DNA from: Phialocephala subalpina
Lineage: Eukaryota > Ascomycota > Leotiomycetes > Helotiales > Mollisiaceae
Direction of reading: 5' to 3'
NCBI GenBank assembly: GCA_900073065.1
Contig: FJOG01000009.1
Coordinates: forward strand, 1,256,267 to 1,320,266
DNA: 64,000 nucleotides
Part shown: in pieces, positions 56,312 through 64,000 of the stretch
How positions within the stretch are numbered: the first letter of the stretch is position 1
Layout of the letters: each line of letters starts with the position of its first letter
Notes under the pieces: model-generated
Told to the model about the DNA's origin: nothing
The model's input: the letters and a program-made list of their open reading frames with translations, nothing else
Databases searched by the model: none
Program-made: the position numbers and the translations under genes

Positions 56312-57111
56312 CTACAACAAAGCAACCAAAACTGTAGCACCACCAACAACCACAACCCAGCTTAACGCACCAAAAGCACCATACTCAACCGGTCTCAACG
56401 CACCAGCAGCAGACTTTCCAGTGCCAGTACCCGTAGCAGCAGTGCTGGTCGCAGAGCCTGTCGCAGAGGCGGGGATGGAAGAGAGAGCGGAGGCTTGGGT
56501 GAAGGTTGCTGTGAGACCGGTGACGTTGGTGCAGGATGATGGGGTAGAGTTTGAGGAGCCGGAGACGAAGTTTACTGCTGCACACTGAGGAGAGGAGTGT
56601 TTAGTTTGTGTTCGTGGGTAGAGACTTGGGATTGGAAGGCAGGGCGAGAGTGAACATACCTGGTACAAAAGCCCATCGGTGGCATCTTGAACAACGCTGA
56701 TGACACCTCGTTGTCCGGCCCAGCTTGAAGGAACCACGATACCCTTCTCGCAGAAAGCACCTAGACTGTCTTGCGACACGGCGGGGAGCAGGTCGGTCCA
56801 GTTTCCCGAAGCAGTAGTATCAAGAGTAGCGCGGAAGAGCCAGATTGCTGCTGGGTGGGTAGATTCCTGGGAGTATTAGAACATGGAAGCAATTGGTGAG
56901 GAGGGACAGGACATACAACGGCAATGACATCGCTATCAACGTGGAAGTTGGTAATGTTGTCGGTGCTGAAGTCAACGGTAAATGAACCGCAAGGAGCAGT
57001 TCCCTCATCATCATCTGAGAAACCAATTGTGGTGGGGTAGTGGAGGAGGAAATGGGCGGTTGTGGATTGTGCCGCAAGGAAGAGGAGGGCGAGGTTCTTG
57101 AAGGAAGGCAT
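56312..57111 (-). CDS. Bim1-like / X325 copper protein, secreted and GPI-anchored
   Basis: Three exons, 57111-56917, 56866-56660 and 56584-56312, give 224 aa. A signal peptide (MPSFKNLALLFLAAQSTTA) precedes His20 at the start of the mature chain (HFLLHYP). A mature N-terminal histidine that can coordinate copper is the hallmark of the Bim1/X325 family, which resembles LPMOs but is non-catalytic. Typical segments follow: TAPCGSFTVDFS, ESTHPAAIWLFRATL and WTDLLPAVSQDSLGAFCEKG. The Ser/Thr/Gly-rich tail and hydrophobic C-terminus (FGALSWVVVVGGATVLVALL) suggest a GPI anchor. In Cryptococcus, Bim1 helps copper import under copper limitation; that role here is inferred. It stands head-to-head with a Fre-type metalloreductase. 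Confidence 0.87.
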
Positions 57112-58269
57112 CTTGAATTTGGAAGAATGGGTAGTGTTCCGAGATTTCAATGGACGAAGTTGGGAGGTAGAAAAGTTGGGAAGCAGGAACGAGGCTAGAA
57201 TTCCAAGGGTTGGGAAAGAGCGCGAGGACGAGGTAAATATTCACTGCCAGCTGCTCCTGCTCACTTTGACCTGGCCTGCATGGTCCGCTTCAAGTGGGAT
57301 GCATGGAGCCCAGTCTCCGAGTCTACCGCCTTGGCGAATACCTGACAAGCTTCGGCCACAATCGACAAGCTTTATCTATAGGTGCAAAAGAGATGCCACT
57401 TCCGAGAGTGAACGCTGGATCCAGAACCCAAGGAAGGGATTGTGGGTCTTGCCCGCATGAGTAGATTAACTTTCCATAACAGTGGCGTATCTCAGCGGTA
57501 GGAACTGGCGTGCTTAAGGTCGGTGGCTTGCTTTCATTCTTTTGATGGCTTGAATGTCTGATGCTGCGTTGATGTTCTTGAAGATATAAATGTTCCAACT
57601 TGATTCGAAGCTCTGGTCCCAAGTCATTGGATTCTTCTCAAGCATCTGCCACTTGGCTGAGACGAACATGCTGATGATAATTTTAGCCCTTGGATGCTCC
57701 GATGAAGTGTAAATTCGAGTCTGATCTCAGAATGTCATGTTGATAACCTCAAATGTTCTCAGTCGTGCTTGCCCTCGCTTAACCCCTGCTCACCCCACAA
57801 TCCGGCCCGCTCATTGGCTCGCCACACATTTTACGCTCCCCTTTGAGAGCGTTTGAGCACTTTGTGGCTGGTGCCAAGGGAAGCAAGGTCCACTCAACCG
57901 CAGAGGAAGCCGCGATCAACTCAAGAGAGAAGGAGTGACCGAAACGTTTGACTTGCGGAAATGCCCTTCCTGCTTTGACGTTGCTGATAATTATCTTGCT
58001 CAAGTCTGGGTCTTCCTGCAAGGCAAGGATTGATAGTCCATCCAAGGTCGAAGAAGAAAGCCAGAACCGTGGGCTGCCTTTGCATACCCCGCCACTCTGG
58101 TTTGTCTGATTGTTTCCTTCGTCATCTGGAAATATCTTACTTTCGTGCATCGAATTGTGAACTTTGCGCATATCCAACTGTTGATTTGAAGGAATGCGCT
58201 GGTACCCTGGGTGTTGAACGCCCGTTACCTTGATATAACGTTCAAGACGACCTCAAACAAGCCTTCAAG
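57112..58269. promoter_or_regulatory. Shared divergent upstream region of the Bim1-like and metalloreductase genes
   Basis: 1.16 kb between the two ATGs, without a supported gene. Minus-strand and plus-strand frames inside (e.g. 58177-57779) have no domain or splice support. I did not identify a consensus metal-regulator site with confidence. Confidence 0.45.
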
Positions 58270-60302
58270 ATGGACATGTCAAGCATGGATATGAGTGGGG
58301 GAATGGACAGTTCGTCCGATTTCATGTTTCGGCCAGTCAACCAAGCGTTCGCTGAGGACTATTGGTACATCATTGCTGGCGTATTGGGGTTCATTCTTTT
58401 GTTAAGAGGAGTTGATTATTATCAGACTTGGAGCAGGTCAGTCATCCCACACCATATTCACTTGCGAGTTCTTGCAGCAAGACATACCTGACAACTCTGT
58501 ACAGGTTAAGGATATGTCGGACCAGGAAATCGACAGCGTACCCGACGAAGGTCAACAATGTTTTCATGCAGATGTATGCCACAGCAACGGCTGTTGTGCG
58601 CGAAGCAAGCTATCCACAATTTCACTTCGGAGGTTGGCTATCATGGTTCAGTCCTCCTTCGGCAGGACGAGTGATAGTCATCGCCTGTTACTGGGCTGTG
58701 ATCGCATACATGATGTTTTACAAGGTCTTTGTGAAGGACGCTTATTACTGGGAACGAGTTGGGTTCAGAGGAGCATGGATTTCGGTCACACAGGTACCTC
58801 TGATCTACCTCTTGGCATCAAAATCGAGCGTCATTGGATTCATCATTGGAAGTTCGCATGAACGAATCAACTGGCTACATCGATGGGTATCGCGGACGCT
58901 CTTGGTTACCATCACGATACATGGCTCCTTCTTCTTGAGAGAATGGGTGCGAGCAGACTTCGTCAAACTCGAACTTTCCATGATGCCAATGGTGAAATAT
59001 GGCATGGGAGCATGGGCGGTCCTCGTATGGACTTTCATCACGTCACTATCACCCATGCGCCGAATGGCGTATGAGTTCTTCGTCATGCAGCATATAGCCG
59101 CAGCCGCAGTTTTCCTCTGGCTTCTCTACGTTCATGTTCCTGCATACGCACGATACAACATCTGGTTTGCAGTCGCTGCTGCATCTTTCGACTGGATCCT
59201 CCGAGGCTTCCTCCTCGTGTTCAAGAACCTCCGCGTCAGAGCCACAAAGTCCTGCAGCAAAGAACAAAAAATCGGTCATCAAATCGAACTCCAATCAATA
59301 AGTAGCGACCTTACAGTCCTGACCATCAAAGACGTCCATCTCTCTTGGAAGCCAGGCCAACATTTGTACCTCTGGCTGCCACGTCTCGGACCCCTCGAGT
59401 CCCACCCCTTCACAATAGCCAGTCCATACGACACATCCAACAAATGTCACTGCAACGAGATCCAACTTGCTGTTCGAAAACACAAAGGCATCTCGAAACG
59501 AATGCATAATTTCGCAATCAAACACCAAGGACTGTCGAATAACTCACTAACAGGTTTCATCGCTGGACCATACGGCGCGCCACCAGCCTGGGAAGCATTT
59601 GAGACATTGATTCTTATCTCCGCATCCACAGGAGCATCATTCACCCTCCCCATCTTAGAAAGTCTCCTCAGCTCATCATCAACAATCTGCACCCAACGAA
59701 TATGTTTCCTTCTCGTAGCTCGAGACAGGCCACACATCGAATACTACGAAGAACGTCTCATGAAAGCTCTTTCCCTTGCCGAAGCACGAGGCATCGAACT
59801 CGAGGTCGAGATAGCAATCACCAACGACGCTAGCTCTCTTCACAGCAAAGGCAGTGAAGATACGAAAACCATCAAAGCAGATACCATCAAAGAAGAATCA
59901 CCACTCGACGAGAAAAAGTCGAGTTCTGAACCAACGGTGGTAGTAAAATCACCCTCTCAGTCATCAAAAACTTCCTCCGAAATCACCACCGCACCTACAA
60001 ACTCCAAAGCAGGAGGATGTTGCTGCAACAACCCCTCCGGTCTCCCATCACCCTGTTGCGCCTCCTCCAGCTCTCCTCCCTCGCACCAAATCATATACTC
60101 ATATTCACGTCCAAACATCGCAACATTTATCCGCAAACCAGTTGAGATCACAGGAGGTGAGACATCAGTAGCGGTATGCGGAGGAAAGAGTCTGGTGGCT
60201 AGTACGAGGAATAGTGTAGTGAGATTGAGTGACGAGAGGGCGGTACATAAGGGAACTGGGGCGCAGGGGATACATTTACATGTTGAGGAGTACTGTTTTT
60301 AA
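58270..60302 (+). CDS. Fre-type ferric/cupric reductase with Met-rich N-terminus
   Basis: Exons 58270-58436 and 58505-60302 (68-nt intron) give 654 aa. The N-terminus MDMSSMDMSGGMDSSSDFMF resembles the Met motifs of Ctr copper transporters. Several membrane segments follow. Two bis-heme pairs with 13-residue spacing are visible: H-RWVSRTLLVTITI-H and H-IAAAAVFLWLLYV-H. The FAD motif is SHPFTIASPY and the NADPH region begins near GPYGAP. A Ser/Lys-rich linker with a Cys cluster (GGCCCNNPSGLPSPCC) precedes the C-terminal NADPH-binding end (VEITGGETSVAVCGG). It reduces extracellular Fe3+ or Cu2+ before uptake. It is divergent from the Bim1-like gene. The full-length frame and the membrane layout are normal; the Cys cluster is unusual. 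Confidence 0.93.
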
Positions 60303-60605
60303 AGAGGGTGGCTGGGAGGGTAATGATGTAATGATATGATACGAAATCCGCAAAATAGAAGGCATTGAACGATTAGGTGCGTATTTGGGGAGGTGATTCA
60401 GTGCTGTAAAGAGTTAACAAGGCCCCAGCTAACTCTGGAAGTTGAAATTTTTGCTTATCTTTTCTGTATAAGTACTTTGAATTAAGGCCTTGAGTCTGTA
60501 TCATATGAAATGAAAGCTCTCTGGACTCTATGTCGCCTGTCGCCTTGGCACAATATCCCACTCTCTAATCTCACTTAGTATAACTTTACAGTAACTCATA
60601 ACCTA
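60303..60605. other. Short convergent intergenic region
   Basis: 3' flanks of the reductase and J-domain genes; nothing further. Confidence 0.5.
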
Positions 60606-61117
60606 TCACTTCCCGATAGTGCCAATATTCCTCTCTCCCCAACTATCCGCGATCCTTTTTCTTTCTCTCTCCACCTTTCGCACCATCTTTGGTTTCTTGA
60701 CTTCAACGACTTTCGAATTCTTCTCCTCCCAAAACTTGTCTATCTCCTCAGCTAGCTCTTGGGCACTCATCTGCATACCAGCAAACCATGCTCCGGTCGT
60801 AATATCTTTCTACCTGGCTTATTAGAGCGGGTTTCATGAATTTCTGGTTTCGTAAACTTGACAGAAAGATCAGAATCGTCATCATATGGGCCATCCTTCC
60901 TCTCCACTTCTTCAGCGGTAACGATTAAAGAGAGGATGGTATTGCAGGCTCTCTTGAGATTCTAGAAGCGAGCTGTAACGTGGGGATTATTGGGATTTTT
61001 GTCCGGGTGGAGAGAAAAGGCTTTGCTGTAGTAGACTTTGCGGATTGAGTCTGGGGGAGGTTGGGAGTGGTGGTCGAGGCCGAGAATGCGGTATAAGTGT
61101 GCGTGTTGGGGAGCCAT
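60606..61117 (-). pseudogene. J-domain (DnaJ-like) gene with an in-frame stop
   Basis: From an ATG at 61117 the frame reads HLYRILGLDHHSQPPPDSIR, then AFSLHPDKNPNNPHVTARF, giving a clear J domain with the HPD motif. At 60964-60962 a TAG follows directly after ARF, where homologues carry a glutamine (ARFQ-type). The frame then continues (NLKRACNTILSLIV). Further down, the sequence FAGMQMSAQELAEEIDKFW is preserved in another phase, probably after a small intron or a frameshift. It ends at a TGA at 60608-60606. The gene is either disabled or the stop is a base-call error. Hsp40 co-chaperone function would be expected if intact. Confidence 0.6.
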
Positions 61118-61897
61118 GTTGATTTTCAGACGTTTCGAAGTTGGCTGAGGTGTAGTGATTGCTGATGCGTAAAGCAGTTTACTGGTGTAGTGAGAAGATA
61201 CCTAGGAGATAGTGATTTGCGGCGGAGGATCCAATGCACTCGTGTGCGGTGTAACTCGAGAGCTTGCGCCGCCAAGAATATTAGTGGTCGTAAGGGGTAC
61301 AATTGAGGATTGAAAGCAGGCACTGGATTACTATCGTCAGGAAGAAATGTTTTGAAAAGTTTAAGAGATAATTGCAGAATAGTTGCGGAGATATGTTGAA
61401 GTGTTGAGCGGGGGTTGAAAGTTGCGCCTAGCATTGTGCTCGCAAGATCGCAGTTTTCGGCGCACTAACAGACGAATTAGAAGGTGGAAGGTAGAATGAT
61501 TCGATGGAATAGCTAAGGGTCATTGTGCCAAATTTGTTAGCCACATAAAGTCTGGAATACTTTTCTGAATTTGAAAAATTTAGGTGCATGCTGCTATGGA
61601 ACAATGACCGGTTTCTATGTCCCGACTTTGACAAGTCCACGAATAAACTGTGAAAATTGAAGCTTGCCTGAACGCCTATTAGAGTTAGATTGTCCTTGGT
61701 CGAGTCGTGGCTGGTGGAGGGGGGAATGTAAAACAAGCTCAACCGCGCCTGGCCTGAATGCTCTCTCACATTCCAAGGCTCGGTGTCAGCACATGGCCTC
61801 ATGAATCCTTTTCCCATAAGGTCTCAATTCTCCCCAACTACTTTTCATAAACAATGATATGCACAAGTCTCTCCCCTTATCTCTCAACCCCATCCAT
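61118..61897. other. Intergenic region
   Basis: Two minus-strand frames (61434-61126 and 61817-61428, 102 and 129 codons) have no recognisable domain. Nothing else is supported. Confidence 0.45.
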
Positions 61898-64000
61898 CTA
61901 CCGCTTCAACGTCTTCTGCTTCTCTGCATCCTTCACCAACTTCCTCCCCTGAACCATGAGTCCCTTCCTCTTCCTCACCCCATCCATATACCTCTTCGCC
62001 ACATTTTCCTTATCCGCCAACTCTCCCAAATCCTCCAAATCATCTTCCGTAAACGGAACCCAGAACGGATCTTCATCCAATATCTCGTATCCTTGGAAAA
62101 TTAGTTGGGGAGAGGCGGCGCCTGAAGTGCGTTTTCGGATCTCGTCGCTGAAGCCGAAGGATTCGGCGACGGGGAGGAGGGACTGGATGGTGAAGAATGG
62201 GGTACCTTCTTTTAAGGCTTCGGAGAGGACGCGACCGCGGCGGCGGGTGAGGACGTCGTAGACGCGGCCTAGAACTTCGGCTGTACAGATGTCAGTTCAG
62301 AATTCATTGCAGAAAGAAGTCGGGGTTTGGAAGGACTTACTGCTAGCTTGGATTTCACACGAGTACATGGCGAGGAGTAAGCGAGGACTCCAGTCCAAGA
62401 AGCCTTGCTTGATAGCTTGTTGCACTGTCTTGATGACTTCTCCTGTAAGTCGACCGAGGTTGTCTCTTGCGGAGGACTCGTCGTCCGTTTGTGTGATAGT
62501 CACTTCTTCGAGGAAGACGGCGATACCTTGGACAGGCTCGTTGCACAGTGGTCCTTGGGCGGTTGCGAGCTGGAAGGCGTAGCTGATCTTGTCGGAGAAA
62601 TCTCGTGCTTGAAGAGTTTCGCCAATTGCTTGCTCTTTCTCGTCCGTGGGGCTATCTCGAAGGCTGTGGAGGTAAGTGTTGATTCTACGTTGGAGGCGGA
62701 TAGTACCTACAATTTTCCACATATTGAATCTGTGGTCCTATCAATCAGCAAATTCGGCCCTGTTCTTCTTGGTCCGAAGGCAGTGATTTGATCAACAGCA
62801 TTTGTCCACACATCCCGTTGACCCTTGACACTATCGAATGCGGCTTGAAGTTGCTTCTTGAACTCTGATAGTGACAGAACTTTAGTGCTGTCTACTAGAT
62901 CATCCCCGTCAATCTCTTCCTCCTGCTTGCCATTTGACTCGGCAGCCTTTTCTGCTGCTTGACGATCGGAATATAGGCGTCGTATAGCCGCCGAGTTCTT
63001 CCCTAAAAATTCCGTAACTTCTGCAGGTAGAGGCCGAACATTAAGTTTGACCGTGACTTGCTTTGAAGTTGTCGAAACAACAACGATACCTCTGCCAAGC
63101 TCTTTATTTGCAGGCGGCTTCATCTCCTCTGCACGGACGATAGTTTCTCGATACGGCACGATTGGTTCGCCAGCCTGAATCTCGCATCTGGCGAAACGCT
63201 CCCGCAGATCAGTCAAGCAGCGTTCGAGATGCAGTTCTCCCGCAGTCAAGAGAACATGCTCTCCACTTTGGAATTGTTCGTACTCGGCGCAGGGATCACT
63301 TTGGACGAGAAGTCGAAGTCCTTGGATCATCTTGTCCAGATTTGCAGGGTTTTCTGGTTCCAATGCGACTCGAACAATAGGTTGGGAGCTCATGTTGACA
63401 CCTGCTAGGTTGACACTGCCTTCGAGTTGACTGCAGATGGTGCCAGACTTGAGGACGTGTCCCTCGAGACCACCGATGCCAAATACGACACCAGCTGGAA
63501 CGGAGGTCAAGGGCTCGAGACCTCGGCCCATCAAGAGGTATAAAGCTGTGACTGTGACCTTTTGTGGTTCTGGGCTATGATGAGGATCCGCGGATGTAAA
63601 CTTTGGTGGGATAACATAGACTGAGTCTCCAACTGAAAGTGTCCCCGAGTATATTCTAGCAAAGCCAATGAGGTGTTCTTTATCTGGCTGCTTCTCTTCC
63701 TCTGTCGGTCTTTCCTCTAAAGTGGCTCCTCCAATTGCTTCTGTGAGGCCATTGATGGGATCAGGTGTCCCCCCATTTTCTAAAGCTTGAGCTCGTGCGA
63801 TTTCGGCTCGTTTTCGTCGGCCCATCTCCCTGGCTTCTTCCGGACTCAAAGCTCCTCCACGGCGCTTGTTTTCCGGGAGCTCGCTCTCAGGGATTGAGAC
63901 CATCTTGCTGACATATGCCACAACTGGAGCGTCCTTCGTAGTCTTGAAGTAGATCATAGCGTCTCTAACTGCGGGATCTACATGCGTGAAGCCAGGTGAC
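61898..64000 (-). CDS. efl1: Elongation factor-like GTPase 1 (Efl1/Ria1), 3' part
   Basis: The window holds the last three exons: 64000(edge)-62711, 62663-62341 and 62280-61898. The 5' part with the GTPase G-domain lies outside the window. The 47-nt intron at 62710-62664 uses a GTAGGT donor and CACAG acceptor, and the joined protein reads ...TTDSICGKF + LRDSPTDE. Recognisable parts are domain II with the conserved [20 protein letters not shown], domain III ([18 protein letters not shown]) and domain IV ([12 protein letters not shown] and [19 protein letters not shown]). The C-terminal domain is the EF-2-like [22 protein letters not shown] sequence ending KTLKR. Efl1, with Sdo1/SBDS, removes the anti-association factor Tif6/eIF6 from pre-60S ribosomes. 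The large insert before domain II is typical of Efl1. Confidence 0.93.

Noticed and set aside
57112..58269. Hidden gene between the Bim1-like and reductase genes
   Set aside because: Frames on both strands are short, lack starts or domains, and the region fits a divergent promoter.
61428..61817. 129-codon minus-strand frame between the J-domain gene and EFL1
   Set aside because: No domain, no splice evidence, and composition is not distinctly coding.

Overview
This is nuclear DNA of a filamentous ascomycete (Pezizomycotina, probably Leotiomycetes). Genes are single units on both strands. They are split by short introns (mostly 45-110 nt) with GTAAGT/GTATGT-type donors, and typical fungal families are present (Chs7, Bim1-like, DUF7730, OHCU decarboxylase, Clg1-type cyclin). 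There are no operons, CRISPR arrays or recognisable tRNAs. No database search was possible, so family names rest on motifs and remembered family sequences. Exon borders come from splice signals and were checked for reading phase.

Layout. 0-3 kb: two tandem TPR-MYND paralogues, one with a degenerate zinc finger. 3.3-18.3 kb: dense housekeeping block with a SAM methyltransferase, mitochondrial uL15m, sorting nexin Mvp1, neddylation factor Dcn1, mitochondrial bS6m (Mrp17) divergent from Rrb1, a conserved unknown nuclear-type protein, and OHCU decarboxylase divergent from Prp19. 19-26.5 kb: a SIM/RING protein, an intact orphan coiled-coil gene, and beside it a large, badly broken coiled-coil/RS-rich gene. 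27-32 kb: divergent betaine-aldehyde dehydrogenase and choline oxidase (choline to glycine betaine), both ending in PTS1-like tripeptides; a 505-N gap lies in the last codons of the oxidase. 33-34.2 kb: Chs7. 34.2-41.4 kb: gene-poor, with a probable ankyrin relic. 41.4-43.7 kb: Clg1-like cyclin with an exact 250-bp tandem duplication at its 5' end. 44.5-46.3 kb: peroxisomal-type acyl-CoA thioesterase. 47.7-52.2 kb: C2H2-like protein, DUF7730 protein and an alpha/beta hydrolase. 54-55.4 kb: RgpF-like type II membrane protein. 56.3-60.3 kb: divergent Bim1-like copper protein and a Met-rich Fre-type metalloreductase. 60.6-64 kb: a J-domain gene with an in-frame stop, then the 3' part of EFL1.

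Three themes link neighbours. The first is peroxisomal metabolism: AKL/ARL C-termini on the two choline enzymes and the thioesterase. The second is copper/iron handling, in the Bim1-like and Fre pair. The third is ribosome biogenesis or translation (uL15m, bS6m, Rrb1, Efl1), which here is probably chance proximity. The most novel content is the orphan pair at 21.5-26.5 kb.
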